From contig JAJNNX010000001.1 of the NCBI GenBank assembly GCA_023159155.1, positions 1,922,001 through 1,986,000 of the forward strand: DNA of 64,000 nt, read 5' to 3'. Shown here piece after piece: positions 1-10,937 of the stretch. The DNA comes from Ustulina deusta. Taxonomy: Eukaryota > Ascomycota > Sordariomycetes > Xylariales > Xylariaceae. Under the pieces are notes generated by a model. It did no database searches and was not told the DNA's origin. It was given only the letters and a program-made list of their open reading frames with translations. A program made the position numbers and the translations under genes. Every line of letters starts with the position of its first letter. Position 1 is the stretch's first letter.

Positions 1-624
1 GTCGAGGTTTAGGAATCCTTATTCTTCACCTTGGCTCGCCATGATAGGAGAGCAAGCCTTGCTAGATTGGCATCATCACGAGCTGACCTCTGACAGAGTT
101 TAGGACTCTTCCTGGCAAAATCTTTTCGCCCTCTCGTTCAGAATCCGCCATAATGTATGGAAATCTAGTATAAACGTAATATCAAGAGTTAGGCTGGCGT
201 GTACTGCCTGTACTATATATATAATATATATAAATTTAGGCTATTCACACGTTAGCTAGCTCAGCACATCCTGCAGCAACACGACATGATTTAGGGTACT
301 AGCAGCCGGGACGGACAGTTGCTAGATTTACAACGCCGGCTTCCCCTCGAAACCCAGTTTAAAGTCACGGCTGCATGTGACGATATAGTCCTATGCGAGG
401 TTCCTGGGAGCTTATCTGATAAATCGGGCAGGTATACCGCATATCTCATTAGAATTGTTTGGCATCGCATCACAGATGTGACTTGAATTACTTGAGTATT
501 CGGCCGATACTTGTAAGATCACCTACTTGCGGACATCTATGGGGGGTTCTTCGAAACGCATTCCTACATCAATAATTTCAATTGACGGGCACTATATACA
601 ACTTATATATCTTGTCGAACTCGT
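1..624. other. Left edge without a recognised gene
   Basis: No reading frame here resembles a known protein. A short AT-rich run of alternating TA lies near 213-235. The deuterolysin gene to the right is transcribed toward this edge, so the part next to it probably holds that gene's 3' untranslated region. Confidence 0.5.
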
Positions 625-2090
625 CTAGCTGCTGCAGCCGCCAAGTCGCACGCTACCGGCGTAGATCTCGTAAGTGTCGGCGTTAGCAGAGGCCTGAGCA
701 GCCGTAAGCTGCTTAGCAGCAGTCTGACCGTACGCGTAGTCATCAGTGCCGTACTGTAAGGACGAGAGTTAGTGCCATTTTCCAAAGCAAAGTTTTCTGA
801 GGTGGTTTTTGGGATGGTGTGGGGAGAAGAGTCGGTTTGAGAGCCGAGACGACTCATCTCTTGGATCCATTGGGAGGGGTTTGACGTGAAAAATGGCCAC
901 TTACAAGGTGACTAAACTCGTGAAGGATAGAGCCACCCTTGTCGTAGTCGTCATCAGCGCAGGTGCTAGCGAGCTCCGGGAAATCCCAGAATCCATTGTT
1001 AGGGCACGCTGGCGTATGTTAGCATTTTCTAGAAAACGATGGAAAAGCCAACATGGTTTTTACTTACGAACAACATAGTTGGCCGAAGGGACGGTGCTGT
1101 TACAACACCCAGGGTCAGTGATCGGCGTCTCAAGCAAATGTTGTAAAGGTTTCGGGAGTATGCGAAGCCCATAGGACATGGGTCCAGAATCCCTGTATTT
1201 TCCAAAAGCATATAAACTGGGAGATACTCACTATAACAGGGCGGAACCATCAGTGCAGCCACGGTATGTGTCAGTGCAAGAAATGGTAGGCGAAGTCGTC
1301 TGCACGCCAACTATGTCGTTGTAGATGGTCTGCACCTTGGACTCCACCGAGGTTGACTTGAACCAGGTGGTGAAGTAGTAAGCGGCCGTCGCAGCTGCGG
1401 TGGAGGCCTTGCTCGACAAGGAGATGGCATCGCTGACGCTCGTCGTCAAGGTCGAGGTCTGTGAAGTGCTGCAAGAGCTGTACTTGACGCTGCGCTTCTG
1501 GATGCGCGAGTTGAAGACCGGCTCAGCGCGAGCAGAGAGATGCTCCCTAATATGGCATTAGCACTCACGCTTTTCTTGTTATTCGTTCTTCAGTTTAGTA
1601 CGTACGCGGCGACCTTGCTCTGGTCGGGGATAATCGTCATAGAGTTGGAGGTGGCCTCGCAGAACGCCGTCTCCTTCAACGACGTGGGGGCAGTGCTGCC
1701 CGTCACGTAGTGGAAGCCCTGCAAAGCAGAGACCTGGGCCGACTCAACACCGGCGAGTTTGTAGGTCGTGGCCGTATTGACCGCGGTGGTGACAGTCTCA
1801 CCAGGTTGGATGGTTTGGAACATCTCGGGGGCGATACCGACCCGTCTGTACTTGACGTAGCTACCCTCGAACGGAAGAGCCTTGCCAGAGGCGTCGACTA
1901 CCGCGAGATCCTTGGTGGCATGGTCAAGGAGAACGGTGTTGCCCTTGAAGACAGTGATAGCCTCGTTAGCGGTGTTGGTCACGGCGACTTGAGCAACATG
2001 GGCAGTAGCGCCTGTGATCTCAACTGAGAGAGGGCAAGCGGCCATAGCCGCGCCGGCGAGAGCGGCGACAGGGAGGATATTTGAGATCAT
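625..2090 (-). CDS. Deuterolysin (neutral protease 2, M35 zinc metalloprotease)
   Basis: This is a secreted zinc endopeptidase of family M35, made as a prepro-protein. The model is five exons: 1606-2090, 1232-1546, 1068-1096, 905-1008 and 625-753, giving 353 residues, the usual family size. The N terminus is a signal peptide of about 17 residues (MISNILPVAALAGAAMA). A long propeptide ends in a Lys-Arg Kex2-type site at about residues 179-180. The mature part carries the zinc motif HEFSH at about residues 306-310, followed by GTDDYAYG, the GTxDxxYG motif that supplies the third zinc ligand. The C terminus ADTYEIYAGSVRLGGC also matches the family. The 29-nt third exon is needed to join GSALL to YTVPSANYVV. 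The second His motif residue group is HEFSH rather than the commoner HEFTH. No frame break is seen, so the gene looks intact. Neighbours give no clue to its role beyond extracellular protein degradation. Confidence 0.93.
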
Positions 2091-4350
2091 AGTGAACCTG
2101 ATTTAACCGTAACCCTTTTCTCAATGGTTGTCAAAGAAGATGCACACCACAGGAATCCAAGAAGACGGGACGAGCCACAGGACCCCTTAAATACTCCTTG
2201 GTCCTCCATATTGAGGCGATGGCACCGTAGTAGAGGAATAGATGGCCTGTCCATTCACGGCATAACTCTATTCTGACATGTCTTTCTTGGCGAATCTCCA
2301 ATCTTGAGCAGTCCTGCCAAGGCTGCGCCAACGGGCGCTTCCGATGATGCAATAAGGAAGGAGATTCCAACTCATGTCGTTTGAGCAGCCAATCCTGCAG
2401 CAGGGAGGTTGAAGGCTGCCAAATTCATATGGTGACACTACGCGGTCCATGCCTGACATAGCAAGTCGGATTACCAGATCGACAACGCCAACTATACTAT
2501 AACAGGCAGGTTTCTTCTCATGCTGTTGAAGCGCCACCCGTCGCTTGGCAAAGCTTGACCACGTCAAGCTTTCTTTTGGATATCTTGGGACCTTGGCTGT
2601 GGCTTCGAGAATGACTGAGGCAGCAACTGATGAGAGAACACTGTTTAGTAGATGTGTAGGGGAAATAAAAGAAGATGCGGCACCAAATCTAGTAACTGTT
2701 TATCTAATACACTCGACTGCTACCCTGGTTATTCTAATGTGCCTGGCGCTAGGTACCGGTACTACCCACCATTCTAATATTATGCCAAGAGAGATGGATC
2801 TGGGTCGCAATTTGCCGAGGTCGGCAGATATTCAACCTTACGAGCAGGTCTTTGATCCAAGACACTTCCTCACCGGCCCGACCGGATGGATGCTGCGGCC
2901 GTTACCGTTGCTATCAGGGAGACCGGTAGGTGGAAGTCAGCCACCAACTCACACTCATTGATAAGAATTCTACAAGGCTACTAACAAGTATTATCTAGTG
3001 TACCCATCGCGAGACATAGATTCAAGGGATAGCAGACAGCAAGCATACCTACCTACTGAACGCGGGGACGGTCAACCCCAACGGGATAATGAGCTGCCAT
3101 GCTCAGATTCCACCTATCAGATCTCTTCTTTGGCTCGTCTGCTCGAGCCTAGAAGGCCGTGTCGGGAGGTCAACCGGATCAGCATGTCTGTCTAGACAGT
3201 GGATTGGAGTGCATGTGTGAATCCGACGGGATGTGGGACGGGAGATCCGAGTTGGATAACAAGATCGAACATCGCATGGTATCTTTGGATATCAGTCAGC
3301 ACAAGACTCGCAATGCCTAATCTAGCATAACGACGACAATACTGCCAACCCACTTTCGGGCCAAAGCAACACGATAGGTAGGTCGTTAGTGGTGCCTACG
3401 CGTACAGCTCCAATCTGTTACCTGGTGCTATGACAAACTACCTATGTAGGCAGGAGACAGATGTTGGCGACCCCCCGCCGGTCTCGTAATCTCCTGCGCT
3501 TGGGTCACATGGTCACCGAGTCACCTGGCCACCTTCGACCTGTACGATGGAGCGTATCGTGAAGTTTATCAAGGAGGACCATACCGATATCATCGGTTGT
3601 CGCTGAGTTGACCGAATGTATGTTGTGTAGTGTGCCAAATCAGGCTAGAAATAATGTATTTCATAGCCGCTAAACAAGTCGTGCAGGCCATTTCGCTCCT
3701 TTCGAATACGCTCGCATGCATAGGTACTACGTACCGTATGTAGATCGTGATGAAAACAAAAACTACCTACCTACAGCCCTGCGCCACTTGACACTAAAGC
3801 AGTATTTCAACAGATCGCCCCCGCTTAATAATACCTTAACCAAACAAAACACTCTAGGGACCAAGATAGGACAACAAACAAGGAGGTTATGCCTACTTAC
3901 CCAAAGATGTTGTACCTAAGGTATTACAAGTGCGGAAAGGGGCCAGGCATGAAGAAAGAAGTGTTTCAATTTCGTGCGTAAGGAGCCAAAGGAGCACTAC
4001 CTAATACAGGTAACAACCTTGAACCTACCTCGTAACCTTAGAGTAACTTAAGTACTTACCTAAAGTTAGTACTCGTAACTTGTTCCCCATGCTGTCCGAA
4101 TAGGTTAGTAGCGGCGCTTGGACCACTAGTTTAGGTACTTACCTGGTCTAGGTAAGCATGAGACACTGACGTCAATTGTCCTTTTGCAATGAATGCAAAA
4201 CACCAAATCAAGATACCCCTACCTGGTACTTCCTACCTGGTAGATAGGCAGCTTACTCGCTTCCCAAGTTCAGCCGATAACCGGCTATCCCACATTTTTC
4301 ACTTTTGTTATTTGCACTGCATCGGCATATTCGTGCTCTGAAACCCCAAC
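2091..4350. other. 2.3-kb intergenic region rich in TACC/GGTA tracts
   Basis: The divergent genes on either side start at 2090 and 4351, so both promoters should lie here. The open frames inside (for example 2545-2961) have no family resemblance. From about 3700 to 4250 the motifs CTACCTACC and GGTAGGT recur many times on both strands. Confidence 0.5.
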
Positions 4351-6608
4351 ATGACTAAATCGGAGGATCTGACTACCCCGCAACTTGGAGCCCTGCTAGA
4401 CATCTTAATCCATCATGAAACATATGCTGAGGTCCAAAGCTTTCAAAATCCCGAAGCCATCGAGACCTATGGGTGGCCCTTCGTGGACCGCGACAACAAG
4501 GGCGGGCCAGCCAAGCCGCATGGTCTTTCATCATCGCCATTGCTCCAGCTACTTCTGACGCGGCTGGTTCTCGGAGCACCGGCTGTCAGGGACCTATCGA
4601 CCGAATTTTGGCCCGTCAAATTCAAGGGCATAATGAGGCAGCTTGGGGAGGCCGACCTTTCCGACAGCTATGATAAGGGCACCCTAGGGACTCGAAAGCG
4701 GCTGGCCACTGCGGCATCTACCGTCCACGAGGCAGTTACTAGAGGACTCCTCTCAGGCGTCTCTTATGACCATCTCCCGGACCTGCACGGCCAATACGAT
4801 AGAGAAAAGGCTACAGATCTCACGAAAGCATGGCGCGACTGCATTTGTCATCTAGTCTACGGGGATCTAATTGATGAGATCTTCGATCAGCTTACGCATA
4901 CCAGAGATCTTGAAGCGCATTCTCCCGCGCTCAAGGGAGCCGTCGAATATGCACAGCTTCATATTGCCACTTTTCTCCACCAGGTTCTTGTCCTGTCAGC
5001 AGAAGGCCCCTACTTACTTAAACTCATCGAGAACGTGCATAGGTTAGTACCATACACTGTGATTGGCCAAACACTCCGAGTCGGCAACGCAGCGAGCATG
5101 ATCAATGCAATGAGCAGGTTGTTTCTCTCTAAAGTGAGCATGGGGGCGATTTCGAACTGGGTCGGCTTGACTTCGAACGCCGCCGACGGAATGAATCTTA
5201 GTGAGTCATGCCTGAATCGGTCATCTTCCAACTATGACGACTGCTGACTTTACGCCTTTCAGTGCAAAGGTAAAATGAAGCTGACAATATCTGTAAAACG
5301 GGAATCTAATGAGTCTCAGGATCTTCTCGCTCGTTCTTGAATGGGATACCGCAGATTTCCGCGAAGTTGCTGAGAAGATCAAGCTGAATAAAGAAAGCAT
5401 TTCTACTGAACACAGGACAGCGATTGATAGGCATCTGGCGGCAGACCGAACTCGACGTGAGTCGGCACGAGAGAAAAGCATTCAAGAACAGAAATCTATA
5501 ATAGTTGCTATTTTGGAATTCAAGAATCAGCAGCTTGTGGAGTGTTTAACAGATCGCCAACACACTTCATGCTTAGAATATTATGCAGCTAAACTTGCGA
5601 TTAGGGATAGAGAGCAGATAATGGATGTCCTGTGCAATTTGACTCCCGACCTAACGACTGCTGTCGTTTTGGAGAGTTTGGGGGCGCTCGACCCGATGAT
5701 TCGAGTCGTTCATAAGAATGTAGACCTTCGAAAACACCTCAGCGCTATGGAGGGGTTTCTAACAGATTTCATCAAAACCACAAAGCCCAAAACACAAGAG
5801 AGTAGCTCAAGGTTAAATTTGCTAACCGTCGAAGATTTCGTGGGGCTACTACAACGGAACCGTCACCTGCTATGGGCCTATCTTCACGACTTTTGTAATG
5901 GCTGTCCCGATTTAAGGGACACATGGCGGGGGTGGATGAAAGAGTACGCATTTTGAGGCCCTTCTTCTCTTGAACACGCATCTTTCGAAGACTTTACTCT
6001 CGAATATTCTCCAACCGTCGAAGTCCCTTACCTTTCGTTGTAATTACTAACTTCTAATTTCGGGTAGTGCTATTAAACTCTTCCGGCGGGAGTCTAAAGC
6101 TGGTTCAAATGAGAAGGTCGACATAGGTGATATGGGACCAAGGCTCCAGGACGCTTTTGGTAAGCTCACTGATTCTCAGAGAAAAGTCGTTCTCGAGAAG
6201 CTCGACGCCCATTCTAAACACCTTACAATTCTTGGAGAGCTATCCGGAGCAAAAATGCAAAAAATAATCGACGCTGTACACGGAAGAAGCCGCCCTAACG
6301 CAGGGTATATGTCCGGGCCTGGGATATACGCCTCGCGTTGGCAGGCTCTTCTCGACGAAACATTGATAACTCCATCGGGGCTTAATGGACCGTTGCGTTC
6401 AGGGAAGGACGTCAAAGGTATTAGAGCGGCGAGGAAACCTGACAATCAGGGTAGCTCCGATCCATTGAACACGAATATAGCTATTCTGGAACGGGGTGAG
6501 AGCACTAATCCCGTACCACCTGACGTGTCTATGGTGATTGAAGCACTTGCGCCAGAGTTTAAAAGAATGGTCGCCAATATATCACGGGATGGATTGCCAA
6601 AGGCATAG
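4351..6608 (+). CDS. DUF3818/PX-associated (PXB) family protein
   Basis: The protein resembles the fungal PX-associated family: an N-terminal PXB-like region followed by DUF3818. Yeast YPR097W, a phosphoinositide-binding protein linked to lipid droplets and sterol distribution, belongs to this group. The model is four exons: 4351-5200, 5263-5269, 5320-5943 and 6068-6608, giving 673 residues. The PXB-like part is the first 60 or so residues (LTTPQLGALLDILIHHETYAE). DUF3818 follows, with typical blocks such as LIENVHRLVPYTVIGQTLRV near residue 230. The second exon is only 7 nt and is required to restore NLMQRIFSLVLEWD in frame. The third intron has a clear TACTAAC branch site. I see no PX domain, so this copy may lack membrane phosphoinositide binding, or the domain may be too divergent to recognise. 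The exact function is unknown. Confidence 0.82.
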
Positions 6609-6862
6609 CATAGATAATAGACATTAATTTAGTAGCGGCGCATCTTCATTAATCACAGTATTTATCATTCCGGTCTATAGTGAGAACGTCCAAGTATTAT
6701 AACAGCCCCCTTGGCAGTCAACCCTACAAAATATTCCATTTTATCTTGACCCTTGAGTTGGCGATGTGTACGGATATTGTGAGGCAAGGAAAATTCTCGT
6801 CTAGTTCTATAACACGTTAGTCATCATAGCAGTGAATTTATCGGTGTGCTTGGTGACGCCTA

Positions 6863-7262
6863 CTAAAGGCCGAGGCCGCCGGTGAGGCCGCCGAGCCCGC
6901 TGAGCGGATCGGAGGATTTAAGTTTGGTATTGTTCGTCTTCGGGTCTTTGTCTTTAGATCCAGGAAGATGTTTTCCAACCTGCGAAAGGATCCCAGTAAT
7001 CGGTGCCGTGGCTCCGCCTAAACCGCCAAGTTGTCTCGACATCAGTGAGACGGGTACTGCATCATTCGGAGTCAGTTAGCTAGCTTAGACCAAGAGTGTT
7101 TTTTCAGAGCTTTATATTAAGCCGTAGGTCTAGGTCGGACAGGAGAAGCATTTCGCTTGGAAGTGAAACGGGGAGAACTAAGAAAATAAACCCTTGAAAT
7201 TACTCACGGGCGATGATGGAAGCAGCCAGGACGGCGACGAGAGAAACAATAAAGGACTGCAT
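6863..7262 (-). CDS. Small secreted protein of 82 residues
   Basis: Two exons, 7208-7262 and 6863-7056, with a GTGAGT donor and a CAG acceptor, give an 82-residue protein. The first 18-19 residues (MQSFIVSLVAVLAASIIA) are a good signal peptide. The mature part has no cysteine. It has a Gly/Leu-rich start (RQLGGLGG), a charged Lys/Asp/Asn middle and a Gly/Leu-rich end (SGLGGLTGGLGL). A near-symmetrical arrangement of two GLGG blocks therefore flanks a hydrophilic core. I do not recognise the family. Size, signal peptide and low complexity fit a secreted wall-associated or effector-like protein, but nothing here proves that. The gene is convergent with the DUF3818 gene, 254 bp away. Confidence 0.68.
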
Positions 7263-9365
7263 GATTTCTGAAAGAAGCTTTCTCTTTTTAGGATCGATAA
7301 GCTTAGTCGGGTGCAAAACACAAACGCTGCTAGATAGGAAAGATGAATGGCTTGGGGATGAGAAATATGATGGCAACCGGTAGAAGCCAACAACTATTTG
7401 TATACGACAGATATGCGCGATCATCCCTTTCTGGAAGAGAACGGGATCCCTTGACTGACTTTCTGACGGAAATTGGATTGACTTATAAGTCATGTCTTGG
7501 TACTAGTTTCAATAACCCACGGGGGGCTATGTTGGAGTTGCCTCTTTAGAAGCTCATCAGGCGGCCCCTGGAATGCAGCAACCCTTCGCCACCGAAACTA
7601 AATAACGCGCCGTGTCGTCGATACATTCGTGGAGTAAATTTTCTGAGACCAATATAAACACCATGCTGGTATGGATCCGCGCGACGGTTAGTCACTGGAG
7701 GCTGGGGCGTCACTCTGTTCCCTTTTCACGGTCGGGCTATATACTCCCAAACACGTTTTCTCTTTTTTATCTCATATTTATCTCACCTAATTACGTCACT
7801 CTCCATTCTCTCAATGTCCATCCTGAGGCATACAAGACAAGCGTGGCTACATGTAGAGAGGTTCTACTTTTAGCATAAAGTACCATCTTCCCAGAATCAT
7901 CATGATGACCGTACCGTCCAGATGCCGTGCCTTGTCGCAGAGTATCAACTTGAGCGAATGCTATAGTTTATTTAAAATATAGAGATCAAGGGAGAAGATA
8001 TCCAGAGAGTAAACAATAGGCCTTCATCTTACCGTTTATTTTGCGACGGCTCTACATTGCCTCAATCAGTAGGGCCTACATGGGATTCACAATCCCCGCA
8101 ATATGTGAGACAGCTCAATATCCATCCCATCGGGAATCGCGTCTCCAGTATTGACACTTAAGATTTGGGTAGGTATTAGTGAACCGCAGTGGCGAAATTC
8201 CAAGAAGATAGACACATTTACTCATAGATTTGCTTGATAATCACGTAACCGCTCTTCTGATCCTCACAACTCGACGGTGGTTTGTCTCAAACGGTAAACG
8301 CGAGTGCTGTTGTCTCCCAGCGCACTTCCTATCCTGGCAACATGTTGGGCGACGAAGGGAGAATCACGCTCTGAGACGGGTGATCATACTACCTTTACAA
8401 CTTCAACGCCAAGCTTTAGAACTGCATGGGGCAAGTATCCAGATAGATCACATCAGTTCATTGAGCGGCGGAACGGCCGTAGGCGCCACTATGCATATCC
8501 ATAGCTAGGAGAGGCAAAGTCGGAGGATTCTTGTATTCAGCATCTATCCATAGCACACTGATCTTAGCTGCCCTGAGTTTTCGAATTCCAAGGCCTCGAC
8601 ACGGATTTCAAAGCCTTCGTAATTGGACCTGGCTCTTTGCTGCCGATCAAGCACCATACAATGATATCCGGCCAGAATTTGTTGACTAGACTGTGATGCA
8701 TGCCGCTCAGTAGTCATGGATTGCGATATGGAATTAACTGTAAACAACCCATGCGTACATATATGTATTTTCCAGGTTAAGCAATCGGCGGATGTTTCGG
8801 AAGAAAAACTCGGGTAGGGTGCTAGAATTGCACCTCACGCACAATACTGGGGTGGATTGTTCATCGTCTTCGTCCCGGCTCGTCTCACTCGACACGGCTA
8901 GTCTTCTAGCTAAGTGTCGTATTATCAACATTATTGGCCCCGGTTTCTTGAAATCCCCGGGAGTCGCAGGTGCCCGAGATTCTCTGACAGTACGGTACGG
9001 ACGAGGATGAGATGAATGGTCGTATCAACAGTATCACCACTGGCACCGGCCTGGGTGTCATGGCCCCTAAAAATTCATCCTATACCTAGGTACCTAAGGC
9101 ACTTTCGGGAGAGGGATGCTCGTTTGATCATTAAGACCCATAATAAGTGCCGAGGTAGCGGGATATTCATAAACAGCGGAGGAAATGCCCTCTTACATGA
9201 ATAATTTAATGAATGACGTGATGTGGCTGTGCAGAAAGTGCCTCGTGGCCTGCCTCGGAGGATCCCGGCAGATCATTCACGCAAGCCTCAAACGGTCTCA
9301 TCTGCCTACTTATCCAGACTAGTCTCCTAAACGGTATCATGATCCCGAAATGATCTGGAAAAACA
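7263..9365. other. 2.1-kb intergenic region, no recognised gene
   Basis: This lies between the divergent starts of the small secreted protein (7262) and the mitochondrial carrier (9366), so it should contain both promoters. Short open frames occur on both strands but none resembles a known family or shows a coherent splice structure. Confidence 0.5.
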
Positions 9366-10700
9366 ATGCCGTCGGGCCGCGATGACGGAGTCCGCTTGAA
9401 CCAACAAAACAACATATACAGAGGCGTTCTGCCAGTTGTTCCACCTGACGGCGCCCTCGAGAAGCCGTCGAGGAAGAATGCCGCGACTGCCGCGTCGGCC
9501 GCTGGTGTTCGTGCACTGAGCGCTCAAGCTATCGCCTTCTATTTTAGAGCGCCCGTGAAGGCCTTCTTCCGGACGCGAGTTGACTATCTTGCCTATGCTA
9601 GAAACGTCCATCAGGCACAAACTGAACTGCTTGCACGGGCCGTCGCCCACGACCATACGTCGTCTCGGCTTGGTCTCACACTCAAACAAGCCTGGCAATG
9701 GGCCCGTGGCACAACCCCGGGCTTACTCACCACGGTGATCCGGCAGCAGGGTTGGGGTGTTGTGCCACAGCAGATTCTACCGCCGCTTGTGGCCAATGTC
9801 GGTGTTGGTGCTCTTTTATACACCAGCTATTTGCAAATTCTTGGACAGCTCCATGAGGAGAGTTCAAGGTCAGCTCGACGAGTATTTCCACCACCAGACC
9901 CCATCCATACCTTCACTGCGGGTTTCTTGGCTGGGAGTATCCAGAGTCTAGTCGCCGCTCCCCTCGATGCCATACAGGCGAGGTACGACCACCGGGACCT
10001 TGTTCAGGGGAACGATGGCAAACCGAGAAGTATATGGTCATTTTCCGCCGAGAAGTTGCGCGAAATCGGTGTGCGAGGAGTATTTGCTGGCTGGGGCTTA
10101 TCATTCATGAAAGATAGCTTCGGCAGTGCCATCTTCTTCAGCACATTCGAATATGTGAAGGCGCAAAGCTACTACAAGTTTATTACATGGTACTATAGCG
10201 GATTGAATCAAGATACGATTGACATCCTCGCGCGAAAACGACCCACCTCTCAAAATGAGAACAAACCAGTCGTCATCCGACCTCACTACGCCATCGAGCC
10301 TATGTTCTTGTTACTTGCCGGTATCGGAGCATCATTCGCCCAGCATCTTCTACTCCATCCATTAACCTGTGTCCAGATTAAGCACTGGGACAATTTAGAG
10401 GAGCTTGACGCCAAGGCACAGAAATTAGCCACTCCTGACAAGCCAAGGCGGAGGTGGAGGATGTTAAAGGCATACTATCACGCATATCAAGAGACCTGGG
10501 CGCAGTGCACTTCAGAAGCTGCATCGGAACGCAAAGGAATAATTCGCTGGTTATATCGAGGCTTCTGGTGGAACACAGCAAAAGCGACGCCGTCGACGAG
10601 TGCCGGGTTGGTGGTCTTCGAACTAGTCCGACGGAAATACGGTAGTCACGATGAGCCCGTTCGCGTCGCGAAGGATAACTACGAGATTCTACTTGACTGA
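9366..10700 (+). CDS. Divergent mitochondrial carrier family protein
   Basis: One uninterrupted frame of 444 residues, longer than the usual carrier of about 300. Carrier-like blocks are visible in the middle and C-terminal thirds. One is FTAGFLAGSIQSLVAAPLDAIQARY near residue 187, which is the odd-helix hinge with a PxDxxQ signature. It is followed by GVRGVFAGWGLSFMKDSFGSAIFFSTFEY, typical of the even helix that follows. A second degenerate hinge, LLHPLTCVQIKHWDN, lies near residue 335. Carriers usually have PX[DE]XX[KR]; here the final basic residue is Gln and the third hinge lacks the acidic residue. The N terminus (about 110 residues) looks hydrophilic and has no clear first repeat motif. 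Substrate cannot be inferred. The gene is convergent with the dioxygenase, 237 bp downstream. Confidence 0.82.
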   Translation: MPSGRDDGVRLNQQNNIYRGVLPVVPPDGALEKPSRKNAATAASAAGVRALSAQAIAFYFRAPVKAFFRTRVDYLAYARNVHQAQTELLARAVAHDHTSSRLGLTLKQAWQWARGTTPGLLTTVIRQQGWGVVPQQILPPLVANVGVGALLYTSYLQILGQLHEESSRSARRVFPPPDPIHTFTAGFLAGSIQSLVAAPLDAIQARYDHRDLVQGNDGKPRSIWSFSAEKLREIGVRGVFAGWGLSFMKDSFGSAIFFSTFEYVKAQSYYKFITWYYSGLNQDTIDILARKRPTSQNENKPVVIRPHYAIEPMFLLLAGIGASFAQHLLLHPLTCVQIKHWDNLEELDAKAQKLATPDKPRRRWRMLKAYYHAYQETWAQCTSEAASERKGIIRWLYRGFWWNTAKATPSTSAGLVVFELVRRKYGSHDEPVRVAKDNYEILLD

Positions 10701-10937
10701 GTGCAGCGCGGTGGCGTCAGGACACCTGAACTCGAGAAGAGGTCCCACTAGAAGACTTGATTTCGTCCTAGATACTCGATGATTTCGTAATAGATATCTT
10801 ATATAAACATACCAGACAGGTCGCCATGCCTAAGTAGACAGACCCCAATCCCATAGTATTCGCTCCTCCACGGCGTGACACGTCTTCGAACTGGGTACAA
10901 CAATATGGCACATGCGGTTTTAGGATGACCGACACGC

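Noticed and set aside
2545..2961. Open frame of 138 codons on the plus strand
   Set aside because: No family resemblance, poor context for a start and composition like the surrounding spacer.
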